Assembly: GCA_015062285.1 (NCBI GenBank) | Contig: SUUY01000003.1 | Coordinates: forward strand, 62,001 to 126,000 | Direction of reading: 5' to 3' | Origin: Alphaproteobacteria bacterium | GTDB lineage: Bacteria; Pseudomonadota; Alphaproteobacteria; RF32; CAG-239 | Length of the DNA: 64,000 nt | Part shown: piece after piece, positions 34,777 through 44,528 of the stretch | How positions within the stretch are numbered: position 1 is the first letter of the stretch | Layout of the letters: every line of letters begins with the position of its first letter | The notes under the pieces: generated by a model | What the model saw: the letters and a program-made list of their open reading frames with translations, nothing else | What the model was told of the DNA's origin: nothing | The model's database searches: none | Translations under genes and position numbers: made by a program

Positions 34777-34806
34777 AAAAGCCTCGTAAATGCGAGGCTT
34801 TTAAAT
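34777..34806. terminator. Bidirectional terminator
   Basis: AAAAGCCTCG (34777-34786) pairs with CGAGGCTTTT (34793-34802), A- and T-rich flanks, between bamE and a convergent transporter gene. Confidence 0.85.
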
Positions 34807-34807
34807 T

Positions 34808-36163
34808 TCACATTACAAAATATTGAATATAAACATACGTTGTAGCCAATGCCACCGTAATTAAGGCAACAGGTATCGACCATTTCATAAATCCTAAGAA
34901 GCTGATGGGTGTTCCTTGACGAGAAGCCATCCCTGCAACAATGACATTTGCCGAAGCTCCGATCAGAGTAGCATTTCCGCCAAAACATGCTCCTAACGAT
35001 AAAGCCCACCATACCGGCATCATAACTTCTCTACCACCCAAAGCTTCTTCCATAGACTTAATCATTGGTATCATGGTTGCCACAAAAGGAATATTATCTA
35101 TTGCACCCGAAACAATAGCAGAAACCCAAATAATCAACAAACTTGCTTTGCTGATACTACCTTCTGTAAAATCAATAAATTTCTGCCCTAACATGGACAG
35201 AACACCGGTTACTTCTAAACCATGTACAATCACAAATAATCCGGCAAAGAAGAATATAGTTGTCCAGTCGACTAAAGCAAAAACTCGCTCAACTTTATGA
35301 TCTCTTTCATCGTGCTTATCACCTAAAGTATAAAGCAACAGTAAAACAGAACCTCCGGCCATAGCGATAGTTCCGTTTGCAATATGAAAATGTTCAGCGC
35401 TGATAAAACCGCATATTATAATAGACAACACAGAAAGAGACTTAATGAGCAAAGACATGTTTTTAATACTATCAGCTTCATTCAGTTGCATGATTTTTTC
35501 GCGTCGTTGCATTGTCGATATCAGTCTTCTACCGTAAAAGAAGTCGAACATAGCCACCAATACCAACATACACAAAATCACAATCGGCGTAAGTTCTTTC
35601 ATAAAATCCATAAAAGATAAATTAATCGCAGAACCGATTAAAATATTTGGCGGATCACCTATAAGAGTTGCTGTACCACCGATATTAGACGCAAAAATTT
35701 CAACCAACAAAAACGGATATACCGGTACACCGAGTTTTTTTGTGATTTGAAATGTTACCGGCACAATCAACAATACTGTGGTCACATTATCCAAGAAGGC
35801 CGAAAAAAAGGCTGTAACGATAGCCAAAACCATCAAGATTCCTCGTGGATTTGCCTTAACTTTTTTAGTCGCCCAAATAGCCACATATTGGAATACACCG
35901 GTTTTTTCGGATATGCCCACAATCATCATCATACCGATCAGCAAGGCGAGGGTATTAAAATCGATTCCTAAAAAGGCTTGTTGTTGGGTAAGAATACCTG
36001 CAAGAATCATTATTGAAGCCCCAAGCAAAGCAACCACCGCCCGGTTTAATTTTTCCGTGAATAACACCACATATGAAATAATCATAACTGCTGTGGCCAC
36101 AATCTGGGCATCAATTCCCCATATCATAGATGGAGCCATAGTAACAACATTTGTACCATGCAT
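34808..36163 (-). CDS. ArsB/NhaD-family ion transporter
   Basis: 451 aa, about 11-12 helices. Two inverted repeat halves carry the family hairpins: FFSAFLDNVTTVLLIVPV and GGTATLIGDPPNILIGSA in the first half, SGAIDNIPFVATMIPMI and FGGNATLIGASANVIVAG in the second. These identify the ion-transporter superfamily; NhaD-type sodium/proton antiport is the most likely role, since arsenic genes are absent, but the substrate cannot be read with certainty. The ATG at 36163 lacks a strong ribosome site; MAPSM ten residues on is an alternative. Confidence 0.88.
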   Translation of the reverse strand: MHGTNVVTMAPSMIWGIDAQIVATAVMIISYVVLFTEKLNRAVVALLGASIMILAGILTQQQAFLGIDFNTLALLIGMMMIVGISEKTGVFQYVAIWATKKVKANPRGILMVLAIVTAFFSAFLDNVTTVLLIVPVTFQITKKLGVPVYPFLLVEIFASNIGGTATLIGDPPNILIGSAINLSFMDFMKELTPIVILCMLVLVAMFDFFYGRRLISTMQRREKIMQLNEADSIKNMSLLIKSLSVLSIIICGFISAEHFHIANGTIAMAGGSVLLLLYTLGDKHDERDHKVERVFALVDWTTIFFFAGLFVIVHGLEVTGVLSMLGQKFIDFTEGSISKASLLIIWVSAIVSGAIDNIPFVATMIPMIKSMEEALGGREVMMPVWWALSLGACFGGNATLIGASANVIVAGMASRQGTPISFLGFMKWSIPVALITVALATTYVYIQYFVM

Positions 36164-36419
36164 TTATAATATCCTTATATGTTTATACCTGATGATAATA
36201 TAATACTTAAAAGTCTAAAATTGTATTAAATATAAAAGATTTTTGGTTGTTAATCGAAATCATGCCGCTCAAATAATCTAAAAACCAACAATTGTTAACA
36301 TTTTTTGTACATAGGGTATGGTTATTTATTTACACGCGCGCAATAGTAATATAACCTTAGAAAAACATAAGTCAATACATTGATACTGTATGTGAGCTTT
36401 TTATAATAAGGAGTATATA

Positions 36420-37265
36420 ATGACAAAAATTAGCGTAATTATTCCGTGTTACAATCAGGAAGACTATATTGCCGAATGTTTAGATTCTGTTTTGAAGCAA
36501 ACATTTAATGATTATGAAGTTATCATCGTAAATGATGGCTCAACAGATAATTCAGAAGACATAATAAAAAAATATACAACTCAAAATAATAAAATACGAT
36601 TGATAAACCAAGCCAACCAAGGAGTGGTTGTGGCCAGAAACAATGCTATAGACCATGCTTCCGGCATCTATGTTTATCCATTGGATGCAGATGATATAAT
36701 TACACCTGATTGTTTACAAAAACTCTATGATGTGATTTCAACAACAAATTATCGTGTGGTGGCCAGTGAGGTATGTTTATTTGGAAAGAAATCAGGTTTT
36801 TTTCGTCAGCCCGAGTTTACAAAATATCAAATGTATGGTTTGCACGAATGTTGCGTGGTTTCGGCATTGTTTTATAAAGAAGATTTTAGGAGATTCGGCG
36901 GTTATAAGTTGGATTTTAATGGTTATGGAGGCGATGATATGGACTATTGGCTTAATTATATAGACAATGATTATCCTATGTTGCGTTTACCTGAGGTTTT
37001 ATTTTATTATCGCATCAAAGAAACGGATAAATCTTTTTGGAAAAATTATTCTAAACAAGAAATGCTCAATAGAACCAAAGAAAAAAATATGAAGTTATTA
37101 AAGTTTCACCCCAAGATGCGATTGTGGTCATTTTTATATAAATTGATGCACAACAATTTTACAAAGCTATTTTATGACAGTAAGATCAAATATAATCGTT
37201 TGCAAATTAAAGTACTGGGACTTACAGTGTATAAAGGAAAAGAAATTTCCTGTAATAGATTGTAA
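36420..37265 (+). CDS. Glycosyltransferase family 2
   Basis: 281 aa, cytoplasmic, GT-A fold. It opens KISVIIPCYNQEDYIAECLD, then VIIVNDGSTDNSEDI and QANQGVVVARNNAID; the metal-binding DxD is in YPLDADDII near residue 90. The C-terminus after FYYRIKET is basic and ends in a short hydrophobic strand common in polysaccharide transferases. AAGGAG precedes the ATG. It likely adds a sugar to a surface glycan, together with the next gene. Confidence 0.9.
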   Translation: MTKISVIIPCYNQEDYIAECLDSVLKQTFNDYEVIIVNDGSTDNSEDIIKKYTTQNNKIRLINQANQGVVVARNNAIDHASGIYVYPLDADDIITPDCLQKLYDVISTTNYRVVASEVCLFGKKSGFFRQPEFTKYQMYGLHECCVVSALFYKEDFRRFGGYKLDFNGYGGDDMDYWLNYIDNDYPMLRLPEVLFYYRIKETDKSFWKNYSKQEMLNRTKEKNMKLLKFHPKMRLWSFLYKLMHNNFTKLFYDSKIKYNRLQIKVLGLTVYKGKEISCNRL

Positions 37266-37375
37266 AAGTTAGCATTATTTTGCTTTAATACACAACTGTA
37301 TTTTATTTATATTTCTGTTTACATTCATGCAACATTATAGTAGTTTCAATAAAAATTAACTCTAAAGGAAAAATT

Positions 37376-39691
37376 ATGGTAAAACGCACGATATCTGATA
37401 TTGCCAATTGTACCGGTTGTGGAGCATGTAATAATATTTGTCCTAAAAATGCAATATCAATGGCTTACAACGAAGAAGGTTTCTTGTATCCTCAAATCGA
37501 TAACGATAAGTGCGTTAATTGCGGACTTTGTTTTACTCATTGTCCGACAGAACATCCGATATATATCAATTCAGTCGAACCTGATTGTATGGCAATTGCC
37601 GCAAATGATGAATTGCGCAAACAAAGTTCTTCAGGAGCAGTTTTTCCATTGCTGGCTGAATATATTTTAGAGCAGTGTGGTTATGTTTGCGGTGCTGCAT
37701 GGACGGCAGATAATCTTGTAGAACATATTATTATTTCAGAGAATTCCGATTTATATAAGCTAAAAAGCTCAAAATACTTGCAGAGCGATATAAAGGAAAT
37801 TTATAAACAAATAAAAGAAATACTTGTACAAGAGAAATTTGTATTATTTAGCGGAACACCATGCCAAGTTGCCGGACTAAATGCATATTTAGACAAGCAA
37901 TATGATCGGCTTCTGACAGTTGACATTGTATGCCATGGAGTTCCTTCTCCCAAAGTTTATAAAAAATACCTTCAAGAACTTGTTAAAAATAGCGATGAAA
38001 AAATAATTAAAACCAACTTCAGAGATAAAACAAATGGCTGGAATCGGAGCTTTGTTACAACTGAAACTCAAACAGATATATATACATTTCCAACAAAGCA
38101 AGATGTGTTTATGAATGCTTTTTTGCATAATATGTGCCTAAGGGATTCTTGTTCACAGTGTCCGTTTGCCAAATTTCCCCGTCAGGGCGATATTACTTTG
38201 GGAGATTTTTGGGGTATTAATAAATATTCTAAAAAATTAAATGATAAAAAAGGATTATCTTTGGTCTTAGCAAATACTGATAAAGGCAAAACATATATCC
38301 GATTATTAAAAGACCAGACAAAGATATTTCGCAAAGTACCAATAAAGTATGCAATTAAGGGAAACCCATGTTTGGTCAGGTCATCTATACCTCATAAAGA
38401 TAGAAATAAATTTTTTGCACGATTGGACAATATGGGATTAAAAGACAATGTGAGGATTACTCTTGGAGAAAAATTTGATTGCGGAATATTAAATTTTTGG
38501 TTTGGCAGTAACTATGGCGCAATGCTCACTTGTTATGCTCTACAAGAAACACTCAAGGAATTAGGGCAAAATCCAAGAGTTATTAATTATATTCCATCAT
38601 TTTATCTATATAATTTCAAAAAAAGTAAATCATTTGATTTTGCTAATAAATATTTGTGTGTAACTCAATTATGTCAAAATAAAAACGATTTAAGAAAATT
38701 AAATGAACAAACCGATACCTTTATTGTCGGATCAGATCAAGTATGGCGTCATCCGTATTTTTGGCATCTAGGTGCAAATGTTTTTCAGCTTAGTTTTGCC
38801 GAAAGCACTAAAAAGAAAATAGCATGCGCCGCAAGTTTTGGTACTGATCACTTTGAAGGAAATTATGAAGACACCCAAATAACCAAATACTATATAAAGC
38901 AGTTTGATCATATTTCTGTTCGTGAAGATGATGGAGTAGATGTTTGTCGAAATACATTTGGTATGGAAGCTACACATATCCTTGATCCTGTTTTCATGGT
39001 ATCTAAAGAAAAGTGGAACAATATAATAGATAATTCAACACTTAATGAACAAAATTTTATAGCTTCGTATGTATTGGATAAGAGGCAATTTACAAAAAAT
39101 ATTTTAAGTTCTGTAAAAAAGTATTTTTCAAACATTAAAAGTATTGATATGGGCGATAGCCATAAAGGTGAAAACACTTCTGTGGAAGACTGGTTATATG
39201 CTGTAAAAAATTGCAAATTGTTTGTGACAGATAGTTTTCATGGAGCTTGTTTTGCCATTATTTTTAATAAGCCATTTATCTGTCTCGCAAACAAATCCAG
39301 AGGATATAGTCGCTTTAAGTCTCTATTTAAAACATTTTCACTTGAAAACAGAATGGTGTTATCTGAAGATGCAAATATAGAAAAAATAATTTCCTGCCAA
39401 ATTGATTGGAACAAAATAAATCAAACATTAAAAGATGAGGTAAGCAGATCAAAACAATGGTTAGAGAATGCACTAAATACACCAATTAAAGAAAAAAGTT
39501 CAGATTACGATGCTTTTGATTTAGTTATTACCAGACAAGAAATGCTGAAAAAACAGCTTGAATTGCCAAGTCTCAAGAAACGATACATCAAATCTTATAT
39601 TTTATCAAAAGTTTTGTGGGGAAAAAAGAAGAAAAAATACCAACAAAGAACTATCATGTTAAAACAAGAAATAAAAATGCTAAAAAATTAA
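37376..39691 (+). CDS. Fusion of FrhB-like Fe-S protein and polysaccharide pyruvyl transferase
   Basis: 771 aa. The N-terminus has two 4Fe-4S clusters: Cys12/15/18/22 (CTGCGACNNIC) and Cys46/49/52/56 (CVNCGLCFTHC). Residues ~60-345 match the coenzyme F420 hydrogenase/dehydrogenase beta-subunit family (SSGAVFPLLAEYI, FSGTPCQVAGL, VDIVCHGVPSPKVY, LGDFWGI). From ~365 a polysaccharide pyruvyl transferase follows (FGSNYGAMLTCYALQETL, FIVGSDQVWRH, SVREDDGV, VTDSFHGACFAI). Such fusions occur in glycan clusters of gut bacteria. Electron donor and acceptor are unknown. It follows the GT2 gene after 110 bases. Confidence 0.9.
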   Translation: MVKRTISDIANCTGCGACNNICPKNAISMAYNEEGFLYPQIDNDKCVNCGLCFTHCPTEHPIYINSVEPDCMAIAANDELRKQSSSGAVFPLLAEYILEQCGYVCGAAWTADNLVEHIIISENSDLYKLKSSKYLQSDIKEIYKQIKEILVQEKFVLFSGTPCQVAGLNAYLDKQYDRLLTVDIVCHGVPSPKVYKKYLQELVKNSDEKIIKTNFRDKTNGWNRSFVTTETQTDIYTFPTKQDVFMNAFLHNMCLRDSCSQCPFAKFPRQGDITLGDFWGINKYSKKLNDKKGLSLVLANTDKGKTYIRLLKDQTKIFRKVPIKYAIKGNPCLVRSSIPHKDRNKFFARLDNMGLKDNVRITLGEKFDCGILNFWFGSNYGAMLTCYALQETLKELGQNPRVINYIPSFYLYNFKKSKSFDFANKYLCVTQLCQNKNDLRKLNEQTDTFIVGSDQVWRHPYFWHLGANVFQLSFAESTKKKIACAASFGTDHFEGNYEDTQITKYYIKQFDHISVREDDGVDVCRNTFGMEATHILDPVFMVSKEKWNNIIDNSTLNEQNFIASYVLDKRQFTKNILSSVKKYFSNIKSIDMGDSHKGENTSVEDWLYAVKNCKLFVTDSFHGACFAIIFNKPFICLANKSRGYSRFKSLFKTFSLENRMVLSEDANIEKIISCQIDWNKINQTLKDEVSRSKQWLENALNTPIKEKSSDYDAFDLVITRQEMLKKQLELPSLKKRYIKSYILSKVLWGKKKKKYQQRTIMLKQEIKMLKN

Positions 39692-39745
39692 ATTTAAAAA
39701 TAATAAATTTACCAAATTATAAAAAAAACAAATAGGAGAGTATAA

Positions 39746-40567
39746 ATGAAAAAAATTGCCGTTGTTGGTGCCGGGTTGGTTGGTGCCACATCTGTTTATG
39801 CGATGATGTTAAAAGAAATTGCCGATGAGATTGTTCTGATAGATATTGATGATAAACGCTCAAACGCAGAAGTTTGGGATATTCGTCATGGTTTTCCGGA
39901 AGTTAGCAAAACTCTTGTTAAAATTGGTACATATGCTGATTGTAAAGATAGTGATGTTATAGTTATTACTGCCGGAGTAGCTCGTAAAGTTGGTGAAAGT
40001 CGCAATGATTTGTTACTGAAAAATTCTAAAATTATGGAAGGTATTTGTTCTGAAATTAAAGCAACAAACACTAATGCTGTTGTTATTGTTGTTTCTAATC
40101 CGGTAGATGTATTAGCAAATCATGCCGCAAAATTTTTACAATTACCCAAAGGCAAAATTTTTGGAACCGGTTGTACTCTGGATACATCACGCATGGTTGC
40201 TCTTTTAGCTGAAGAATTGAATAAGCCGGTTTCAAGCATATATGCTCCGGTTGTTGGCGAGCATGGAGATGAGCAAATTGTGCTTTGGGATGAAGTTTTA
40301 ATTGATGGAAAGCCAGCTGATTTTTCCAATGAAGAAAAACAAAGATTGGCCGAAGCAGTTAAACGCGCCGGAATGACAATTATTGAAGGAAAAGGAAAAA
40401 CCTATTATGGTATTGCCACAACAGTTTGCGCTTTAGCCACTGCTGTTTTATTAGATAGGCCAATGAAATACGCCGTTTCTGTTCCCAACGAAGACGAAGA
40501 AAAAGCTCTTAGTATGCTTTGTATGATTGCAAGACAGGGAATTACTGAAGTTTTTCCATACAAATAG
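39746..40567 (+). CDS. Lactate/malate dehydrogenase family protein, malate-type pocket
   Basis: 273 aa. NAD site VVGAGLVGATSVYAMM, Asp at the end of strand two (LIDIDDKR), the active-site loop AGVARKVGESRNDLL, VVSNPVDVLANHAA, LDTSRMVALL and catalytic His in VVGEHGDEQ. The overall fold resembles L-lactate dehydrogenase, but the specificity residue equivalent to LDH Gln102 is Arg (VARK), as in malate dehydrogenases. The protein is about 40 residues shorter than usual, lacking the segment after the second-last helix and most of the C-terminal helix. AGGAG start; the aminotransferase gene follows in nine bases. Confidence 0.88.
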   Translation: MKKIAVVGAGLVGATSVYAMMLKEIADEIVLIDIDDKRSNAEVWDIRHGFPEVSKTLVKIGTYADCKDSDVIVITAGVARKVGESRNDLLLKNSKIMEGICSEIKATNTNAVVIVVSNPVDVLANHAAKFLQLPKGKIFGTGCTLDTSRMVALLAEELNKPVSSIYAPVVGEHGDEQIVLWDEVLIDGKPADFSNEEKQRLAEAVKRAGMTIIEGKGKTYYGIATTVCALATAVLLDRPMKYAVSVPNEDEEKALSMLCMIARQGITEVFPYK

Positions 40568-40576
40568 GAGGAAACA

Positions 40577-41755
40577 ATGAAAAATTTACAAAATAATTTT
40601 AGTTTATTGGGAACATTGTCTCCTTCTGTTACATTGTCATTGGCTGCTCGAGCCAAAGAACTGAAGCAACAGGGGCTTGATGTTTATTCTATGTCAGTAG
40701 GAGAGCCTGATTTCGATACACCTCAAGCCATTAAAAATGCGGCAATAAAAGCTTTAGATGAGGGAAAAGTTGGTTATATTGCATCAAGCGGATTACCGGA
40801 ATTAAAAGAAGAGATTGTCAAAAAAATGGCCACACACGGCATAAAAACTGCTCCAGGCAATATTATTGTTACAACCGGTGCAAAATTGGCATTATTTGAA
40901 ACTATTACCACACTTTGTGGGGTAGGTGATGAAGTCATTGTTTTTGCCCCTTATTGGTTGTCATACCCCGAAATGATAAAAGCATCAGGGGCAAAAATGG
41001 TTGTGGTTAATACCGATGCCGAAAATAATTTTGCTCCATCAAAAGATGACTTAGAAAAAAAGATAACTTCCAATACCAAATTAATTATAGTAAATTCGCC
41101 AAACAATCCTACGGGTGCAGTATATTCAAAAGAAACCTTACAAATGATTGCTGATTTGGCCGTAAAACACAATATTATGGTTTTGTCAGATGAGATTTAT
41201 GAAAAACTCATTTATGATGATAGTACAAAACACTTCAGCATAGCGTCATTAAATGAAAAAATCGCGGATTTAACAATTACTATAAATGGTTTTTCCAAAG
41301 CATATGCCATGACAGGATGGCGTTTGGGATATTTGGTGGCACCATCTTGGCTCGCAAAACGCATATCTGCTTTACAGAGCCATGCAACCAGTAATGCAAC
41401 AACATTTGTACAATATGCAGCTGTTGTGGCCTTGCAAGGACAAGCAGACGCAGAGCTCGATAATATGGTAAAGACATTTGCACGTCGTCGAGAATTGTTG
41501 TGTAAATTGCTCAAAGATATTCCGCAAATAAGTTTTATTGAGCCGAAAGGCGCATTTTATGTTATGTGCAACATAGAAAAAACCGGAAAAACAGCCAAGG
41601 ATTTTGCTCAAGAATTGTTAGAGAAAAAATTATTAACTGTAATTCCTTGTGAATCATTTGGTGCTCCGGAATATATACGATTAAGCTACGCTTGTTCAGA
41701 AGAACATATCACAGAAGCTATAAAACGTCTGAAAGAATTTTGCGAAAGTTTATAA
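40577..41755 (+). CDS. Pyridoxal-phosphate aminotransferase, aspartate aminotransferase type (class I)
   Basis: 392 aa. The 1-alpha/gamma subgroup start SVTLSLAARAKELKQQG and SVGEPDFDTP; PLP contacts in NSPNNPTGAVYS and SDEIYEKLIYD; Schiff-base Lys241 in TINGFSKAYAMTGWRLGYL; substrate-carboxylate Arg in YIRLSYA near the end. It likely interconverts aspartate and oxaloacetate. Close coupling to the malate-type dehydrogenase (AGGAGG in the nine-base gap) suggests they act together at malate-oxaloacetate-aspartate. Confidence 0.92.
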   Translation: MKNLQNNFSLLGTLSPSVTLSLAARAKELKQQGLDVYSMSVGEPDFDTPQAIKNAAIKALDEGKVGYIASSGLPELKEEIVKKMATHGIKTAPGNIIVTTGAKLALFETITTLCGVGDEVIVFAPYWLSYPEMIKASGAKMVVVNTDAENNFAPSKDDLEKKITSNTKLIIVNSPNNPTGAVYSKETLQMIADLAVKHNIMVLSDEIYEKLIYDDSTKHFSIASLNEKIADLTITINGFSKAYAMTGWRLGYLVAPSWLAKRISALQSHATSNATTFVQYAAVVALQGQADAELDNMVKTFARRRELLCKLLKDIPQISFIEPKGAFYVMCNIEKTGKTAKDFAQELLEKKLLTVIPCESFGAPEYIRLSYACSEEHITEAIKRLKEFCESL

Positions 41756-41816
41756 TAAAAAAATGGAAATATAGTATTCGAATGTAAATGCGACACAATA
41801 ATATAGGGGTAAGTAT

Positions 41817-42443
41817 ATGTTGTCAGCTGAACGTGCCAAAAAATTAATTGAAGATCTAAAAGAAAAAGAAATAAGCTTAGGAAGAAAACCCGAAACATGG
41901 TTTACATATCAAAATCATATTATGGGTGTTGCTAAGGTTGCAAAAATAATTGCATCTCAAATACCGGGAATTAATGCAGAAGAACTATATGTTTCTGCAA
42001 TGTTGCATGATATTTGCCGTACAGAAGAGGATAGGGCGTGTAGATTTCATGGAATTTTAGGGTACGAAAAATTAAAAAATATTGATGAAAAATCAGCTCG
42101 CTCGTCATTACTTCATATGTTTCCTTGGAATGAAATACCTGAATATGAGAAATGTTCTAAAATATTTTTTGATAAAAAAGATGACTATGATTTTATTGTT
42201 GATTTTATTAAATCACATGAATTAACCGATGAAGATTTATTAATTCAGTTGACAGACTATTTAGCCAATAAAAATGGAATAGTGACAATAGAACAACGTT
42301 TGATTGAATGTTGTGAACGATATGGGGCTAAAGTACCTCAGGAAACCGTAGATAAAATATACAGACTAAAAGCATATTTTGATGCAAAAATCGGATGCGA
42401 CATATATACTTTGTTACAAAATGATTTTGGCACCATTATTTAA
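41817..42443 (+). CDS. HD-domain phosphohydrolase
   Basis: 208 aa, soluble. The metal-binding HD pattern is present: His34 (YQNHIMGVAKVAKII), His64-Asp65 (YVSAMLHDICRTEED) and Asp147 (LIQLTDYLANKNG). Such proteins hydrolyse nucleotides or other phosphate esters; the substrate is not evident. The C-terminal helix region (RLIECCERYGAKVPQETVDK) is ordinary. GGGG lies ahead of the ATG. A hairpin AAACAGTAGGA/TCCTACTGTTT (42467-42496) follows the gene. Confidence 0.85.
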   Translation: MLSAERAKKLIEDLKEKEISLGRKPETWFTYQNHIMGVAKVAKIIASQIPGINAEELYVSAMLHDICRTEEDRACRFHGILGYEKLKNIDEKSARSSLLHMFPWNEIPEYEKCSKIFFDKKDDYDFIVDFIKSHELTDEDLLIQLTDYLANKNGIVTIEQRLIECCERYGAKVPQETVDKIYRLKAYFDAKIGCDIYTLLQNDFGTII

Positions 42444-42555
42444 TAAATTACAAAATTTTGAAAATGAAACAGTAGGAGTTTTTTATCCTACTGTTTGCAT
42501 TGTTGATGCTTTGTTTATAGTTTTCGATCTGAAATGAAGTTGAAAAAAACATGAA

Positions 42556-42741
42556 ATGATAATTGATGAACAGGTATCTAATAGCATGTGCGGCAATAAA
42601 GAAGAGCTAAGAAATAGAATATACGAACGCATTGAAAAATGTAAAGAAGATTTAGAATTTGATTTTAAGCCTGATCAAAACAAGAGGAATATTCCATTGG
42701 CAGTTATGCAAACAACAATTGTTAATCAAACAAGGCGATAA
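42556..42741 (+). CDS. Possible small protein, 61 aa
   Basis: Begins MIIDEQVSNSMCGNKEELRN and is charged and helical (RIYERIEKCKEDLEFDFK). No ribosome site and no recognised family. It lies between the HD gene hairpin and the convergent helical-repeat gene. The composition is credible for a protein but the call is weak. Confidence 0.3.
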   Translation: MIIDEQVSNSMCGNKEELRNRIYERIEKCKEDLEFDFKPDQNKRNIPLAVMQTTIVNQTRR

Positions 42742-42755
42742 AACATCTAAAAGAA

Positions 42756-44120
42756 TTATTTGCCTTTCATACGCGATTTAGTAACATACATTTGGATTTT
42801 TGCGGTTAGGCTTTGGTTTGTTGTAATCTCTCCGGTGGAAACATTACCGGTTTTTCCGATTTTTAATCCATGTTCAGATAATTTTTCAATCATTTCATCC
42901 ATTTTAGCTTGTAAAGGATCTTCATCTGTATTCGGAGCTTTAGGAGCAGAATATATCTCGTAATTGTCCTTATTAATTATAGTTTTTGCTTTTTTCTTAA
43001 ATAATGCATATTCTTTTGCTGACACAGGAACAGCATATACCATTTTTTCATATGATATACCTGATTGTTCAGCAAACTCTTTTCCTATAGCCATATCTTC
43101 TGAAAACTCTACACCGACAATATAAGGAGCAGGACTTGTACATTTAAAAATATTATGTCCTGCATTACTCTCTTCCACATCAGAAGTCGCTATTCCCATG
43201 CGCTTATCAATAACTTGCTCTACTATATAACCATCAGATACTTTAATGTAAGATTCGCTATATTCATGTTCTTTATTTTTCATCTTCAATTTGTAGTAGC
43301 TGACATTTTTATCTTTTATAAGACCTTTCTTAGCACCAAATTTATACAGATCAAAAAGAATTCTATAATTTTCCGAATCATGCTCGCCGATTAATTTATG
43401 TTTAAGCAGAATTTCTCCAATTACCTGAGCTGTTTCGGGGTTGTTTTTTGCAATACGCAACAGTCCATCTTTCCCTTTGTCGGAAGATATTTTGTTTTTG
43501 CATAAATTTTTATAAATAACAGCAATAGCCTGAGAAGAATATTTATGATTACTGCAAGCAATTTTTTCTAACAAATCATACCACCTGTTGCCTATATAAT
43601 TATTGTCAGTTGGTATATATTTGTCATAGCCTACATTCAATACGCTTATAATGTGGCCGGAGAAGTTTGGGGTTTGTTCTGCAATATTTTCCAGATTTCC
43701 ACTAATGTAGCTCATTAATGTTCCGTATACATCTTTACATGTAATCATTTCTTTATACAAAGAAAATACCTTGTTTGCATATTCCGGTTTTGTTTTTAAG
43801 AAATAAGGTAATTTGCTGGTTAAGGCTAAGGCAACAAAATGATTTTCTTTTATGGCATCAGAAAGAAGCTCAAAAACACTATCTGCAGTTTCAGGGCATT
43901 TTTCAACAATATCAACGAGTTTGTGTGCAGATGTTCCGACGTCTTCTTCATATAATTTTCCGGATTTTAATGCGTAACTCCAAAAAGTTAAAGCTTCATC
44001 TCTTAATTCGGGCGAATGTACAACAATTTTCTCCATTGTATCACAATTAAAGTAAAACACATCTTCATTAAAATATTTTTTTTGCTTTTCTAATTCTGCT
44101 GTCCAATCTTTGTCACTCAT
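42756..44120 (-). CDS. Uncharacterised helical-repeat protein with GKTGxxxTGE tail motif
   Basis: 454 aa from the ATG at 44120 (GAGGA upstream); the frame is open to 44174. Residues 1 to ~260 read as repeated antiparallel helices of ~35 residues, several containing a Pro-Glu/Asp turn (CPETADSVFELLSDAIKEN, NNPETAQVIGEILLKH), resembling HEAT-like solenoids. A different C-terminal domain follows with YIVGVEFSEDMAIGKEFAEQ. The last 40 residues contain IGKTGNVSTGEITTNQSL, echoed in the ankyrin protein at 44736. No signal peptide. Possible host-interaction protein; function unknown. Confidence 0.7.
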   Translation of the reverse strand: MSDKDWTAELEKQKKYFNEDVFYFNCDTMEKIVVHSPELRDEALTFWSYALKSGKLYEEDVGTSAHKLVDIVEKCPETADSVFELLSDAIKENHFVALALTSKLPYFLKTKPEYANKVFSLYKEMITCKDVYGTLMSYISGNLENIAEQTPNFSGHIISVLNVGYDKYIPTDNNYIGNRWYDLLEKIACSNHKYSSQAIAVIYKNLCKNKISSDKGKDGLLRIAKNNPETAQVIGEILLKHKLIGEHDSENYRILFDLYKFGAKKGLIKDKNVSYYKLKMKNKEHEYSESYIKVSDGYIVEQVIDKRMGIATSDVEESNAGHNIFKCTSPAPYIVGVEFSEDMAIGKEFAEQSGISYEKMVYAVPVSAKEYALFKKKAKTIINKDNYEIYSAPKAPNTDEDPLQAKMDEMIEKLSEHGLKIGKTGNVSTGEITTNQSLTAKIQMYVTKSRMKGK

Positions 44121-44345
44121 AACATTCCTCATAAAATATTTTGTAATATCAATATAATGAGCATATTTTAACATATTTTTATTTTTTTGTCAAAAATTTT
44201 TTGCTGGAGGATTTGAAAATAAAGAAACTTATCTTAGCGTTTGCAAAGAGTTATCCTGATTAAAGCTTGGTGGTTCTTGTAAGTGGTAGACAAAGTTTGC
44301 GTAGTGGCGGAAAACAGGCTTGTTCAACTCCGTTGAACTCACCAA

Positions 44346-44378
44346 AACAAAAACCTCACATAAAGTGAGACTTTTTGT
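44346..44378 (-). terminator. Terminator beside the orphan repeat unit
   Basis: CCTCAC, ATAAA, GTGAG hairpin with A-rich left and T-rich right flanks. Nearly the same as the hairpin at 44529, and of the tRNA type seen at 22.3-22.7 kb. Confidence 0.55.
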
Positions 44379-44380
44379 AT

Positions 44381-44498
44381 TGGTGATCTTTGGCGGGATT
44401 GCGCCGCTACGAAAAGTTATCACTTTTCTACTTGCGCGAACAACTAAGTGTTGTTTCGGTTTCACCTCTCAACACCAAGAGAAGTTTCGAACCCAATG
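44381..44498 (-). repeat. tRNA-3'-end-derived repeat unit, orphan (Glu-like)
   Basis: Read on the minus strand it ends CAATCCCGCCAAAGATCACCA, a tRNA-like T-arm/acceptor 3' half with CCA, close to the tRNA-Glu end at 46802. The same four-helix layout fits with unrelated sequence: GGGTT/AATCC, CTTCTC/GAGAGG, AACAA/TTGTT and AAAAGT-GATA-ACTTTT. No tRNA precedes it directly; a second tRNA-like 3' end (GCATCACCA) and a terminator lie at 44529-44570. Confidence 0.6.
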
Positions 44499-44528
44499 TG
44501 TTCTTCAGCTCTGTTAGAATTACCAACA

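Noticed and set aside
36380-36407. TTGATA-N16-TATAAT promoter before the glycosyltransferase gene
   Set aside because: Transcription from it would start at or after the AAGGAG ribosome site, leaving no usable leader.
42556-42741. Antitoxin or regulatory partner of the HD-domain protein
   Set aside because: A hairpin separates the two, there is no ribosome site and no recognisable antitoxin motif.
44320-44337. SOS box in GTTCAACTCCGTTGAAC
   Set aside because: It is an inverted, not direct, repeat (GTTCAA/TTGAAC) and belongs to the repeat region, with no gene in reach.
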